Source: Mesotaenium endlicherianum
Taxonomy: Eukaryota; Streptophyta; Zygnematophyceae; Zygnematales; Mesotaeniaceae
Direction: 5' to 3'
Length of the DNA stretch: 64,000 nucleotides
Assembly (NCBI GenBank): GCA_009602735.1
Contig: WELA01009689.1
Location: forward strand, 170,831-234,830
Within the stretch, counting starts at the first letter, position 1; each line of letters starts with the position of its first letter. Positions 12,370 to 26,540 of this stretch are shown here, piece by piece. A model generated the notes under the pieces. The model worked only from the letters and a program-made list of their open reading frames with translations, was not told where the DNA came from and ran no database searches. The position numbers were made by a program, and so were the translations under genes.

Positions 12370-13473
12370 GTATGCGATATAATGCGAATTTATTCACTTT
12401 GTCAAAAAGGTCGGCAAAAGGACTTCTACATCATAGTAAAATTCGCTGATTTTGTCGTCCAAGTTCAGCAAGATATATTGTAATATAATAAGTAGACTCA
12501 TATGTAGACATAGTAAAGTCGCGAGATAGTAGTTGATAGACTTATTAGTAATAGTCTCAATACGCTGAGAATGGATACATTCATTTAGATTATTATTGCA
12601 AATTGGCACATGTGATAGATCTTTCGTATACTGAAAGTCGGGAGGTTGACTCAGATTCGGTGAACCGATGTTCTACCAGTGTAATTACCTCTTGGGTAGG
12701 CAGAGCCGTTGTCAATTAGTTGAACAGTTGGGACTTCAGTCAACCGATCTTATAATATGATCGTTGTACTTAGATCCGTGGATCCCAAGCTAACGGGTTT
12801 CTCACAAAACGGCGCACCTTGCGCCGTGGTCAACCAGTTGGTCACTAGGTATATAGCAGGCTTGAATCTCGTGGTCCCGCATCGAGATAGTAGGTTTTTA
12901 CAATCAAGTTTCTACTTGCAAATTGTGTGGTGCACTTTTGGTTCGTTTTTATGACCAGCTTTCACGAAAATGAACATGGCGTCTAATCTTCTGTGCACCA
13001 AATTACACGAACCAAAACTTTTTAGAAAGGTATTCTCAAGACGCGTCCGTTGTTGTTGATTTTTCTCACTCTGGTTAAGTGTTGACAAAGTTATTGCTTC
13101 TGATGTGTCGAGGTCGGGGTCACATAGTGGACAGATTCCATGGTTTTACACTAAAGTCAGGAGGATGTGTTTTAGCTACACTATGGTTATTTGAATGAGA
13201 TTGTCTTTGCTATTTAATCCTCTAATGTTGTATATGTGCTTATACATGCTTCTTTGCCTGTAGACAAGAGACTGAGTTTTCTAAGGAGAAGCTCTAGTCC
13301 TCATTCGCCTCTTTCTTGTGCCTTGAGGTAGTGTGCAAGTATGGCACACTACGATAAGTGAGTCAAGGGGTATTTATAATTAAATTAGATTTTAAGGGCG
13401 AAGATTGCTCCCTGATCTCTTATTTTATATATTTAAGTGAAATATGTTTCTTAAATAAGGAAGATTCATTTCA
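12370..13473 (+). repeat. Solo LTR (left-truncated) of the 1.24-kb LTR family
   Basis: This aligns with most of the LTR at 18798-20040, from CGATATAATGCGAATTTA to the terminal GATTCATTTCA at 13473. It includes the AACGGCGCACCTTGCGCCGTGG palindrome block and the CTCTTTCTTGTGCCTTG block. No PBS follows it. It is a solo or isolated old LTR, well diverged from the nested pair. Confidence 0.75.
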
Positions 13474-15275
13474 CTGTTGTTGCTGCGTGCGATTGCAAGA
13501 GACTACCTCTCAACGATTTTGTAAGGGTCAAACGACGTGTAATCAACACCAGCGTGCTGAATGAGAGATGCGATGGCCCTTTCTCACAAATGCTTCTCCA
13601 TAGCTCGTAGGAAGGTCTCCGCGGCCTCACGGTACTTGTGACGGTGCCCACGTCTTGGCATAGGAGAGTCAAGCGGCGGTACATTATGCGGATCGTCTCT
13701 CCCTTGCGGGGCGATAGAAGTGATGCAAGTTGTACACCTTCTCTTCAGTAGCAAACTGGAACTAAAGTAAGAAGAAATGTTAGAAGGCTTGCTCCGGATC
13801 CTCTAGTGACGTGGCAATTGGAGGATCTTCTACAAGCTTTGTGCAAGCGAGTACCTTAGCTTACTTCTCACGGTAAGTATCCTTGACCTCGTGCATAAGG
13901 GAACGCATCTGCGTGCCAAACACCTATCACTTAAAGAGCGTAGGAGTCTAAAGCTTTGCGTGGACAAAGTTAGCCTCAATCTCAAAGATAGAGTTGTCTA
14001 GATCACAAGTGTTTGGCATATGACTGAAGCAAAAGAGGGAAGTCCTGTCTGTCTTCATTTCCTGGTCACCTGCCATGACAATGTGCAGGTCAAAGTGAGT
14101 TCATTGAGGCTATAACTTAGCAACTTGCTACAAGGCACTTGCTACTCCTTTTCAGAAGGCTCAGTGGTAATTTTGAGGTCAAAATTTGCGTCTTCTTTAG
14201 TTGCTCCTATGTAGTATGACTGCTAGATTTTGCCACTACGAGTAGGCATGCGCTGTAGATCCTAGATGCTTGCAAGCAAAAAGAAATCTTTTAGACGTAA
14301 GGAGTTGTACTAATCAGAGTGAGCACCTCAAGATTGAAAACTAGTAAAAGAAAACCTAATGAGGTCTTGTCCAAAAGATAACTAATTGGAATCAATAATA
14401 ACCTTCTTAGAATAGTCCTTGCAAGGGCTTAATTTGTGACTTTGCTCACCACTTGTGCAATGCTTTAGTGATCGGAAACCAATCGAGGAGATGTCGGATT
14501 GCTCTCTAGAGAGACACGCGACCCTAATAACACAAGAGATAAAAATGTAAAATCTATCGATATCTCATTAACTACTTGCCATCTAAGACTTCTAGAAGAT
14601 GCCTCACTAGGAGAATCTCTAGATCTTCATGTTAATGAGAAACTAGCGGATTTGGCCCAAATTCAATGCATGGGGTTGCACTTGTAGAGCCTTACTTCTT
14701 CCACAAATGTGTGTAGTTGATGTACTAGCAATCAAATCCGCTGGCCATAACTTGATTCAATCAACACTAGACGAAGAATGTGCCTCGTTGACCGAGCTTA
14801 CTTTGACCACTGTATACTAAATAGTGCCCCAAATGTGAAACTGTAACTTAAGGAAGCTTCTTATAGCTGTAGGTGATGCAGTCACCAAGTTATAGCTATT
14901 TTGGTGCACTACTACTATGAAATTGTAGCTTATGTGCTAGGGAGGGCATGCGAGTTTAGGTGCACATGGTGATGTTCCTTTGGGGTTGCGAAGAGTCCTA
15001 GTGTGTGCCTTTTGGATCTGCTAAGGCGCAATTTGGTCCTTGGGGCCTTTCCACTAGGCCGCGCTAGGGGCCTGTAGGTGACGTTCACAATAATGTGAAT
15101 ATCTTCTTCAATATCTATCCAAATGACGTGAAATTAGTAGCGTTTGGAAGGTGAGTTAATGCACTACACTTTCATGACTTGAGAGTCTAGAAAAGGTCAA
15201 TGCAAAGTGGTAGTTCTAGGTTGATCCTTCACACACTTGTAGCTCAATTTTGTGCATCAACCTTGACTCTACACA
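13474..15275. other. Region without a supportable gene, probably decayed repeat DNA
   Basis: No frame longer than about 70 residues occurs and none has family features. The sequence lies between two LTR pieces and may be an eroded internal region, but I could match it to nothing else in the window. Confidence 0.35.
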
Positions 15276-18200
15276 TGAAATGAATCGATTTAACAATAGG
15301 CGATCAATAGTTAACAAAAGATCTTTATATCAGCAAGCATCTTTGTGGTATTTTCTATTTACAATTTTAGCAGCAAAAGACAACTCGCGAGGGATAAAAC
15401 ACACAAGTCAAATGCAAGTAAACTAGCAACAATCATGCAATCTGTAAACTCATACATAAGCAAGATTAGAAGACAATTTGTATCAATGGCTTTTCGCCTT
15501 AGATTCAGATATCTCTCAGTAAGCTGCATAAGAGAATTGGCCTCGTTTCCAAATGCCGAACTCGAGAGCAATACCTAGCATATGTACATGGAATGACTAT
15601 ACTGTTCAACGACAAGTGCGATGGCACCGCCTACCCGGCAGTTAACCACGTCGGTAGGACCTCGGCTAATCAAATCCACAGCCATCTCCCATCATCCCAA
15701 ATCGGCATCCACCTTAAGGGTGTCATCTGGCCACTCATCTAGCATACAAAACGTAGATGCCTAAGTAGGCAATTCACTGCTACCGAATACGGCAGTCAGC
15801 TGATTGGTCTAGACTTTTTTAGGATCCACACTGATGCCTTCCTTACTGACAACGTGGCCCAAGATTGAATACTTTCTTTGAAAGAAACTTGCTCATTTTG
15901 GCATATAACTGATTCTTTCTTAGAGTGTCCATCACTGTCTTTAAATGCTGCTCAGCATGCTCAGCTTCATTTTTTGAGAAAATTAAAATATCATCCAAGA
16001 CGACTTGCACAAATTTATAAAAGTAAGGCACGAAAATGTCATTCATAGCACCCATAAAGGTTGAAGGAGCATTAATCAGTCCAAATGGCATCACATTAAA
16101 CTCATAGTGTCCATAATGTGTGCGAAATGCAGTCTTGTGTTTGTCCCCTTCAGCAATTCTGATTTGATGATAACCACTCTTGAGATCTATCTTGCTGAAC
16201 ACTTTAACACCAGACAGGGTATCAAGCAAGTCCTTGATTCTGGATAAAGCGTACTTGTTCTTTACTGTAATGCTATTATGAGCTCTGTAATCCACACACA
16301 TGCCCATGCTGCCATCCTTCTTCTTAACAAATAGGATGGGTGCGCCGTAAGGTGATTTACTGGGGAAAATATAACCATTTTCCTCAAGCTCTGCAATATG
16401 TGTTTTCAACTCCTTGCTCTCCACATGAGACAAGCCGTAAGTGCGTTGCTATGGTGGCTGACTTCTAGGTAATAAATCAATCCTATGATCTACCTTTTTC
16501 TTAACCACTTCTTGAGGTTGAGGAGGTACCTCTTTTAGCAGGAGACAGAACATTCTGTCTTCCTTCTGGTTCCAACTTTCAATGACCTCCATTGCATTCT
16601 GCAATTTGCATCCTCCTAGACGCCTCTTCTTTTCTTCATTTGCCATCCATACAGGACAAGAGGAAGAGCACTTGTGGGTACCAAGTTAGTCTGCCCATCA
16701 CTGGCTCCTCTCACTTTAACTGTACCTCTGCTCCAACACACTTCAGCTTGATGTCTATTGGGCCAGGACCTTCCTAGCACGAGATCAAAAAAGCGAGTGT
16801 TGAGTACCTCAAATGTGAGCGTTTCAATTAGAATTGCAATGCCAGATCCTAACTTGGACCTCAATAGGCTTGGTTATAACTCCTCCCGGGATACTAGAGG
16901 CATCTCCAAGGAATAATTTTCTATTCCCTTGGATGACAGTAGGCAGCCTTAGCCGCTTAACTAAGTCCTTATGGATAGAAGTATGTGAGCCCCTCCGTCA
17001 ACAAATGCCCTCACCTTCCTGCCTGCAATTATATAATGTAGTAGGATAGGGGGGACTGACTTTTCCTAACTTTCGCATTGTTCTCTTGACTTAGCAAAGA
17101 AATGTTGGACATCGGGTGGAACAAGATCATCCGGAGTGTGCACTCTCTGGAGATCTATATTGCTAATGGTCTCCTTTATCTGTTTGCCAGGCATGCTAGG
17201 TAAATCCAGTTCAGCAGGACCATAATACGTGCTACGAGAGAAGCTAGTGACAACTCACTATCTCCAGCATCCTCACAGTCAGTAGATTGGATTACTCACT
17301 GATGCTGTCTTTCAAAGACTGATCCTTTCTCTTGACCTTTGGAAGGAGCTTGCTAGGACACTGCTCTCTGTAGTGGCCCAATTGCTGGCAATGGTAGCAA
17401 ATAGATTTTGCTGAGGCTGGTCTCAACTTAGTCCTACCACCACCTCTTCCATAACCACCTCCAGAGTGCACCTCTCCCTCTAGACTGCATAGCATTATAC
17501 TCATACTCATACTGATCATTCTGATCGTTCTCATCCTGATCTCCTTCAATTGCGTTGTAGGAACCATGTGGCTTTTTGACAATCTTAGACACCAAAGCAT
17601 TACTTTGGCGCTTTTAATTGAACTGCTGCTGATCCCAGGCATCAGCATCTTGGATCAAGTCAGCCAGTTTCTCGTATTTCTTTTCATCATATTTTCCTGG
17701 AACTTTTGAGCAAACTCAGCAACTGAAGCGGTCAGCTTCAGTGACAAGGAGATCATTGCATAGATAGCTTTCTCTTGCTACTTGATAACATCAAACTTCT
17801 CATACAGCTTCTTGACAAACTCTACCCAAGTAGGGTCACCGAGTTGTTGAGCCTTACGCTCTCATTTCTAATATAACCACCAGTCCGCTGCACTGCCTTT
17901 CAGGAGAGCACGAATGTGCGTGGCCTTCTCGTAATCTTGCAGTTCTTGGTAGTTCTCTAGCCATTGCTCAATATCAGCGAGAATCATGATCAGGTTATAC
18001 TTTTTGTTTCTCTCAGGGTCATAGTCTTGAGGAGGTTTTGGCTTAGGCTTACTAGGCCCTCTGCCACCATTACCAATGGTTTGAGAACCCGGTTGGAATC
18101 TGTCCCGCAGCAGTGCCATCATGATCCTTTTGTCCTCTTGTTGGGACTGATACATGCTCGCCATTTGCGATTGCATTTGCACAAATGATACTCCCATATC

Positions 18201-18797
18201 TACATCCTGGGGTGGTAGCCCGGCAAACGCAGCAGCAACAACATTAGCTTGATGAGTAGCTGCTTCGGCATTCCCGATTGTTGCCGCTCCGGCTATGCCT
18301 ATTGCACACAGTTTTCTGCAAACCTGAGGGATAGGTATAACATTAGGCACAGCAGGAGGTTAGTTTTGAAGATTGGGCCCTCTCTGCCATTTGCTCTTCC
18401 ACCGTCCTTTCCTCAGGGGCCCTCCTCTTTCCTGCCTCCTTTACCTCTTCGGTTAAACGCACAACATCAGCAAGCTAAGCCACTACTGCAGCAAGAGCTG
18501 CTGCCTCCTTTGCAGCTTCTCTAGCTTCTGCATCATGCAGCGTTTCTAACTAGATACGGGGTCCAAAGACGCGACTTTCGTCTTGCCCTCCTACAATGTT
18601 ATCATTGTCCTTACCCTCCATTTCTCGCGAGTTGCTAGCTTGAGACCTAGTCCTTACCATACAAGACTACTGTGATAACCGCTTTGATACCACTGAATTG
18701 AATTGACTTACCAATAGGCGATCAACAAGTAATAATGATCTTTCTATCAGCAAGTAATCTTCGTGGTATTTTCTGTATACTGATTAAGCAGCAAAAG
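15276..18797 (-). mobile_element. Ty3/gypsy chromovirus relic, minus strand, internally reduced
   Basis: Same family as the element at 40509-49465. Read on the minus strand, its left part is a partial LTR (about 15276-15805, starting TGAAATGAATCG on the plus strand). The reverse transcriptase follows (about 15843-16433, with [20 protein letters not shown] and LDDILIFS). Next are protease-like sequence (16600-17050) and gag with a CCHC knuckle (CYHCQQLGHYREQC) and capsid region (17292-18350). The primer-binding site TGGTATCAAAGC lies at 18681-18692, then a stub of 5' LTR (18694-18797). The integrase half is absent and the copy is heavily broken. It is cut at its right edge by the plus-strand LTR starting at 18798, so it is older than that insertion. 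Confidence 0.85.
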
Positions 18798-20040
18798 TGT
18801 AATGAATCAATTTATTAATTATTTAATTAATTGCATATATAAAAATAGCATTAAATAATTATTATGTCAATATACTCACATGCGCGAGTTCATTTAAATG
18901 AATGTATGTCGATGTAATGGGAGTTCACTTACTTTGTCAAAAAGGTCAGCAGGATGACATTCGTATCTTAGTGTAGTTTGCTGACTTTGTTGAAAAGGTG
19001 AGCAGGATGACTTTTGTATCATAGTATAGTTTGCTGAGATTTATATATCAATCATATATAGGATATAATATCGGTAGGTTGACATATAGTAAGCTCGCTT
19101 GATATTAGTCAGTATACTTAGCTTCAGTACGCTGAGGATAGAAATATTCATTTAGATTATTATTTGTAGATTGGCACATGTGACCGTACTAGACTGAAAG
19201 TCGGGAGGTCGACTGAGATTCGGTAAGCCGATGTCCTACCAGTGCGCTTAACTCTTGGGTAGGTGGAGCCGTCGTCAGTCAACTGAACAGTTAGGACTTC
19301 AGTCAACCGACCAATTAATATGGTCGTTATACCTAGCTCCGTGGGCCCCAACTTAACGGGTTTCCCACGAAACGGCGCACCTTGCGCCGTGGTCAACCAG
19401 GTGGTCACTAGGTACATAGCAGGCTGGGATCTCGTGGTCCCTCATTCTGGACAATAGGCTTTACAGTCGAATTTCTACTTGCAAGTCATGTGTGCACTTT
19501 TGGGGTTCGTTCTAATGACCAGCCTTCACGAACATTGACATGGCTGCTTTGTTTGCGCTCCAAATGGAGAGAACTAAGAATTTTCGAACTTCTCGTCAAG
19601 ATGCATCCGTTGCCGTTGAGTTTGCTCAATTTGGGGCAGTATTGACAGAGTTATGCCCTCTGACATTTCGGGGTCACACAGCGGACAGATTCCATGGTTT
19701 TGCACCTAAGTCAGTGGGATGTGTTTTAGCTACTTTCTGGTCATCTGAATGAGAGCGCCTTTGCCCTGATGTTATGTATGTGCTTATACATGCTCGTATG
19801 CCTGGTAGGCAAGAGGTCATGAGTTTCTAAAGGAGAAGCTCTAGTCCTCAAGCTCGCCTCTTTCTTGTGCCTTGTATTCGTGTGCAACTATGGCACACTA
19901 CGATAAGTGAGTCAAGGGTTATAGATGAGTAAACGGAATTCATTATAAGGGCGAAGATCGCTCCCTGATTTCACACGCTTCCACCTATCTCTGATCTTAT
20001 ATATTTATATATTTATCTTAAATAAGCAAGATTCATTTCA
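18798..20040 (+). repeat. 5' LTR, 1243 bp
   Basis: Starts TGTAATGAATCA and ends GATTCATTTCA, the same termini as the 720-bp LTR type. It is followed by one base and then TGGTATCGTAGC. It carries the palindrome AACGGCGCACCTTGCGCCGT and the CCTACC/GGTAGG core at 19235-19263. Confidence 0.85.
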
Positions 20041-20998
20041 GTGGTATCGTAGCTAAGTCCTTTCTTGAATGTCCGTGCTCGTCTTCTTTGTCTCAGGAGG
20101 TAAGTGTGAGAGGCTTACTTGTGTGGTATGATGAGTCTAGGTGGAGCTTGGGGAAGTGTATGATGTAGAGCATTGCACATCCTGTCCAGAATCCTTCCAC
20201 TTGCTCACCTAGTGTGTCTCTGGATTCAATGTACTATTTCGCATACTAACTTGACTTTCCTAGCCTCTTGTGTACAGATCCACGCAACGAGAAGCCTAAA
20301 GTGGAGGCTTGATGGAAGAGATGTCTGCAAGCATCTAAAGCAGCCTCAAGAGAGTTGCATCATAGCAAGCTGGATGTGACTCATTTACCTCACTTGATCA
20401 TAGTCGTTGTGTGTTGTTATATGCAGTCCACGGCTAGTATAGAGAGGGGTGTGCACTCCAGCGGTGCTAGAGGACTTGTTAGTCTGTTGTGCTATCCCTT
20501 CGGGTTTAGGCTTGTTGCTTTGCAAGAGACGTACCTCTCTCATTATATGTGTGGTGGCTAGGTCGAGGGAGCTTGGGTATGGCTGCATGTGTTGAGCAAT
20601 TGAGACAGTGCGTGCACACATGATTTACTAATTTAAGTTTCCAAGTATGGATTACGACAGGTTTTCGTTGCCACGGTCCAAGTGCACTACGTCGTCCACA
20701 AGCTTCAGCATGCTGCAACTTCTATAATAAGAGGTTCCAACAGCAACAATGGCAATCTACAGATACCCTCTAATCCCAACCATGGCTGTGACATTGTGTG
20801 CTCCTCTCGTTTGCCACATTGACGTGTGCTGGAAGGTTTAGGGTATGTGCCTTGTGCTTGAATGCTATGTGTGAGACGGTGCTTTTGTGGTACTTGATGG
20901 GATCGTAGGAGCTTGGAGTTTAAGCTTAAGATAAGTCTAGTCAGTGTGCAGAGGTATTTGGATGCGGATCTTATCTGATTGCTGACTTAGGTTAAGTT

Positions 20999-21503
20999 TG
21001 TAGTGAAACAGATAGATAAAGTACTTAGTAAAATAGATTACTTTATCTATTCAAGATAAGGATCTTTGAACACAAGTGGTAGCTTCTTGAAAGAGAGACG
21101 GCTTCTTGATAGTTAATATATTCTGGAATTTGGCCAGTACAAGAGTGATTCTCCAATGTCTTTCTATGATCTAGCTCTTGTTTATATACTTGCTACATAA
21201 GTAATTTCTAGGAAGGTGTATGTTGATGTGTTGGCACCCAACACATCCCAAAACTTGCCACCTCTTTCTAGAATAATGTACACATGTCCTTTTGACCTAA
21301 AAATGGCGCATTTGACTTTTGCCACATGGAGTTCTTCTACGTCCTTCCTCTAACTTCGAAAATGCCTTAGAAGGTTCAAAGGACATGAACCAAGTCACTA
21401 GAGTATCTATTCACACTTGACTCCACACAATACTACTTCAAATATATTCAAATACATTACAATATATGCATACTAATATATTATAACTCAAATCACTACA
21501 TCA
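20999..21503 (-). repeat. 3' LTR of the minus-strand chromovirus
   Basis: On the minus strand it starts TGATGTAGTG directly after seven G residues and ends TTTCACTACA. It contains a 10-bp perfect inverted repeat (GATGTGTTGG / CCAACACATC) at 21225-21247 and a TATA-like sequence near 21180. Confidence 0.65.
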
Positions 21504-24500
21504 CCCCCCCGACAGAAAAAGCGACGTCTCGGCGCGTCAAGTCAGGTCTTACACATGTGGAGCAGACTAGTCAACAGCTTCAAGTCAGATGCCACACATG
21601 TGAAGAGAATTAGGCAAAGGCGTCAAGTCAGGTGCTACACATGTAAGGTAGACTAGGCAAGGTCGTGGGTGGTGTGACCTTATTGGCTAGCCTACACCTT
21701 GATGATTAAGAAAATTGTACAAGTTGGCCCAGAATCTGCCACAAATTCAAAAATTCATAGCGGCCACAGAACTGCTTCAAATCTAAAAATTCAAGTGCCA
21801 AACGGACTGTGTTGAAGAACTCTACCGGGTCACCAAATTTGAGAGCACTCTAATTCCTGGAGTGTCGTTGAGAGCTGAGAGAGTAGGCACTCCTCCAAAT
21901 CTGTGCAGAAACTTCTAAAAATCATAAGTCCTTCTATACTTCTCCAAATTCTGCAAAGTAAGTCTCAAAATGGGCGCTCTAAGATGTTCTACGAGAATCT
22001 TGAGTTTCAGAGCATTCCAAGTTCAGGGTAAGGCACAATGTAAGAAGGCATATGCCCTAAAAATGCGAGCAACCTGACACCCTGCTACTTAGAGCATCAT
22101 AACTCTCTCACCATTGCTCCAAATTGAGCAAACTTGGACTCTAAATGACCGACTACTTATGGACTACAGTCAAGTAAATTTTCAGAATTTATTATGCAGA
22201 GACCTCTCACCAGTAGCTGTTTTAGTTTTCTGTCCAGAAACTGCGAGAAGAGAAGAGTGTCTAATGTCAATTTTTCCTCTTTCTTGTTCTTACAGGCTGC
22301 CTCCAAGGGGTCTTTTGCTGCTTCTTGATGGTGGCAGGCCGCCTCTCTAAGTTTTTGGGCTTGTAGTAGAAAGACTTGGGGCTGGGGCAAGATGGGGGTT
22401 GGCGGCATGGAAGTGCTTCAACTTTCTCTGAACTTTGTCAAGGTAGTGCAACGCCACCCAACTATTCGCCAAATCTGGATATCCTTTCCACTTGATCAAG
22501 TACTGCTGCCGTTTCGTGAAATATCTCATAGCCACTATGTCTTCCACTTTGTACTCCAAATGATCATCTACTATTGTTGGGGCTGGTGGGGTTGTCACTC
22601 GTCCTGGGAACTTGTTGTCGGGTTGCACATATGGCGTGAAGAGGGAAGCGTGGAATACGGGGTCGATAAGTATAGTCTGTAGAAGTTCTAGCTTGAAAGC
22701 AACGGGGTTGACTTGCTGGATAATCTTGAAGGGTCCCAAATACTTGGGACAGAACTTGCTGCCGACAAGCCTGTTGTTCAGGGAAATATTCTTGGATGAT
22801 AGTAACACGTTGTCACCCACTCTGTACGTAATTTCTCTTCTGGACTTGTTTGCGACTTTTGCTTGAGCATCTTGCGCCTGTTGTAAAGCTTTCTTCGCTG
22901 CTGTAAGGGTTGCTTCTAATGTCTCCATAAAATCTGTGGCTGCAGGTACTTCATCATGGCCAGCCGTGAAGCTCAGCGGCGTGGTTGGATGGAAGCCATA
23001 GTTGAGGAAGAATGGGGACTTTTGGGTAGAGGCCTGCGTAGTGTTGTTGTAGGCAAACTCCAAGGGGGTCAAGTATATGTCCAAGTCTTGCTCCAGGGTA
23101 GACACGTAGGCCTTTAGAGAGGTCTTTAGGGTACGATTCATACGCTCGGTTTGCCCATCTGATTGTGGGTGGTAGGCAGTAGACATATCCAGCGATGTAC
23201 CCAAGTTCTTGAAGAGATTTTTCCAGAAATGGCTTGTGAATCTTGGATCTCTATCTGACACAATTCTTGACGGTAGTCCATGGAGTCGGAAGATGTTGTC
23301 AAAGATGAGTCTTGCAAGTTGTGGTGCTGTAGCCTTAGTCGTCGTGGNTCTTGCAAGTTGTGGTGCTGTAACCTTAGTCGTCGTGGGAATAAAATGAGCC
23401 ATTTTGGTAAGTCTGTCCACCACCGTGAGTATTGCATTATGGCCTCGAGGTGTCACGGGCAAGTCCACGATAAGGTCCATTGAGATGTCCGTCCATTGTC
23501 TTTCGGGGATTGGTAGTGGTTGGAGGAGTCCTCCCGCCTTTTGCGATGATGGCTTGATTCTTTGGCATGTGTCACAGCTTGATTCTTTGGCATGTGTCAC
23601 AGCTCCTGCAGTACTCCTTGACTTGCTTAGACATGCCCGGCCAACAATAAGTCCTAGCTAGAACGCCCGTGGTCCTTAGGATTCCAAAGTGTCCTCCAAG
23701 AGGGTTGTCGTGTGCTTCTCGTAGAAGCAAGAGCCGGAGGTCTGAGTCATCAAGAACACATCTCTGGCCCGTGTCTTGCCTCACCCAATAATTGCCTTCT
23801 TGCTTCTTGTATGGGTCCAAGGCTGCTTCTCCGTTCTTGTAGTAAGGGTCTCTTTCATAGGCGGCTGAAAATCGAGCTTCCAAATCTGTCTTCAAGGATG
23901 TCATCACTGTGTTTAATTGCAGTCTTGAGAGGGGGTCAGCCAAGTTTGTCTTGCCGGGCTGGTACTGAATCGTGATGTTGTATTGTTACAAGTATCCACT
24001 CCATCTTGCTTGTCTCCTCGAGAGATATGGCTGCGTCTGGAGGTGCTTCAACGCTTCATGGTCCGTAGTGACGAGCACCTTGCGTCCTTCAACGTAGCAG
24101 CGCCAAACCTTCAAGGCATGTACAATCGCCAATGCCTCTCGCTCCGTGGTTGTATAATCACGCTCGGCCGAATTTAGCTTCCTTGACTCGTAGGCGATGG
24201 GCTGCAGTCCCTTGCCTTGGTCTTGAAGCAGGATTGCTCCTATTGCGTAGGAAGATGCATTGGTGATGACGTGGAAGGGCCAATCTGGGTTTGGACTTGG
24301 GAGTGTGAGCACCGGGGATGTGGTCAATCTTTGCTTTAACTCTTGAAATGCCTCTTCCTCTTTCTGGGTCCATGTATATAGCCTGCCCTTCTTGAGTAGA
24401 TCTGTCCGGGGGGTTGCTATGTGCGAGAAGCTCCGGATAAATCTCCTGTACCAATTCGCAAATCCCAAGAATGATTGGAGTTCTTTCTTGGTCGTGGGGG

Positions 24501-26540
24501 TCGGCCATTCCTCCACCACCGTGGTCTTCTTAGGGTCCATCTTGATGCCATCAGCAGTCACGTGGAGACCTAGGAACTCCATTTATTGTTTGGCAAACTC
24601 GCACTTTGACTCCTTTGCAAATAGCTTGTTTTGCTTCAATACTTTGAGGACTTCTTTCAAGTGTCTCGCATGCTCTTCAAGGGTCTTGCTGTAGATAAGG
24701 ATGTCATCGATGAATACCACCACAAATCTGTCCAACATGGGCTGAAATATGGTGTTCATCGTAGTCATGAAAGTTGCTGGCGCGTTGGTGAGTCCAAATG
24801 GCAGGACCATGAACTCAAAATGTCCATATCTTGTCCTGAATGCCGTCTTCTCTATGTCCGGTTCTGCGATGCGAATCTGGTGGTAGCCGCTCCGTAGGTC
24901 AATCTTCGTGAAGTATTTGGCTCCAACCAGCCGGTCCATGAGCTCATCCATGCGCGGCAGCGAGTATCGATTCTTGATGGTGATCTTGTTGAGGGCGCGA
25001 TAGTCCACACACATCCTCAAGGTACCATCTTTCTTCTTGATAAATTTACCCGGGGCTCCAAATGGCGACTTGCTAGGTCGAATGAAGCCATGCTCCAGTA
25101 GCTCCTTGATTTGCTTCTTGACTTCGTCTAGCTCCGTGTATGACATTTTGAACGTAGGCCGAGAGATGGGCTTGCTTCCGGGCTCCAACTCTATCTTGTG
25201 GTCCACGAACCTTTTGGGAGGTAGTCCCTTGGGCAATTCCGGGGAGAACACTTCTTCGTAGTCCTTCAAGACTTCTTGTATCTCCTTGGGAACGGGGCTG
25301 TCTTCTTGACTCTCGTTTTTTGTTTTCTTTTGGCGTGATCAAGGCCAAAAGAAGCTCGTGTCCCTTCCTCACAAGTCTCTTGAGTTGGAGGGCGGACAAT
25401 AGTATCTCGTGTGCAGGCTTCTGGATGTCTTGGGTCTGGATATTCTGGATTGCGCGCAAAATACAGATTCTTGAAGTGATGCCATTCTTGATCTTGATAG
25501 TACCGGTGCTCCAATCAACTTGGGGGTTGTGCTTGGTCAACCAAGGCGTCCCTAGGATGACGTCGTACTTGCCCAATTGCATGGGGGAGAACACTACTCT
25601 ATCCTTGAAGGACTTGATAGAGAGTGCCAAGGGGTACGTCTTCTTGGAAGGGGTAGTATAGGAGAATCCATCGGGCATCATAATCTCCNAGGCATCTTAA
25701 TCTCCTCGTCGTTGTCAAGAGTTCGCATAGTAATACTGTGCTTGGTGGCAAAATCTGCAGCAATGAAGTTGCCTTGAGCTCCGCTATCCACCAAGATGTG
25801 GACCTTCTCTCCTCCAAGGTAACCTCTCAAACTCATTGGGGCTGGAACGTCGTCTTCAACGGGGGTCTCCACCTCACTTGGCGTGTTGCCTTCTCGTATA
25901 GTGGATCTTGGGGTGGTAGGCTCCTGGCCTACCGGCGCTGTCCGTTTTTTGACAACTTTTTGGGGCATGAGAGTGCACGATGGCCCTTTTCCTTGCAATA
26001 GAAGCATAGTCCAGCCGTCATGAGAGCTTCTTTTTCAGCCGGGGAGAGTCTTGCTTTCACTCCTTGCTGGTTTCTTGCATCATAAGTATCATTGGAGGGT
26101 CTTCCACTCTTCCGGGCAGCCGCGGGGTCCCTTTTAATAACTCCGATTTCCATGGGTGTGGGTCCAGATATGGATATGGAAGGGGCCACGTACACCCGCG
26201 TCGCCGGTACTTGTGAAGATGAAGGCACGGAGTGCTTGAAATCCAAGGTATTCACCTTTTGGGCCACTTCAATGATCTTTGAGAAGTCCGTCAACTCGCG
26301 TAATTCCACTTCCTTTGCCACCTTGGGCTTGAGGCCAAAGATGTAGCGATCAATCTTACTGTGGGATTGTGGCTCGTCGAAGCCAGACAGATAAGCAGAT
26401 AGATGAGCATATCGAGACTTAGGTTTGTACGGTGTGTTGACTGACGTATGGAAAGTCAACGTGGATACTAGAGGGGGTTTGACTACTTGCCTTAGGTCCA
26501 GTTGGCTATTTGTTTTTCGATGCCACCTGTACACTTGGTC
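20999..26540 (-). mobile_element. Ty3/gypsy chromovirus (second family), minus strand, 5' part missing
   Basis: Reading right to left: gag with a CCHC knuckle (CFYCKEKGHRALSC, about 25929-26534), aspartic protease (ILVDSGAQGNFIA, about 25700-25830), reverse transcriptase ([20 protein letters not shown] and [10 protein letters not shown], about 24583-25269) and RNase H (about 23986-24580). Integrase with its zinc-binding region and core follows (about 22600-23940), then a C-terminal chromodomain (EYKVEDIVAMRYF to WKGYPDLANSW, about 22395-22565). A G-rich polypurine tract (21504-21510) precedes a 505-bp LTR (20999-21503) whose ends are TGATGTAGTG and TTTCACTACA. No matching 5' LTR is seen right of 26540. 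The copy has several breaks. It lies inside the plus-strand element 18798-30810, so it inserted later. Confidence 0.85.
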
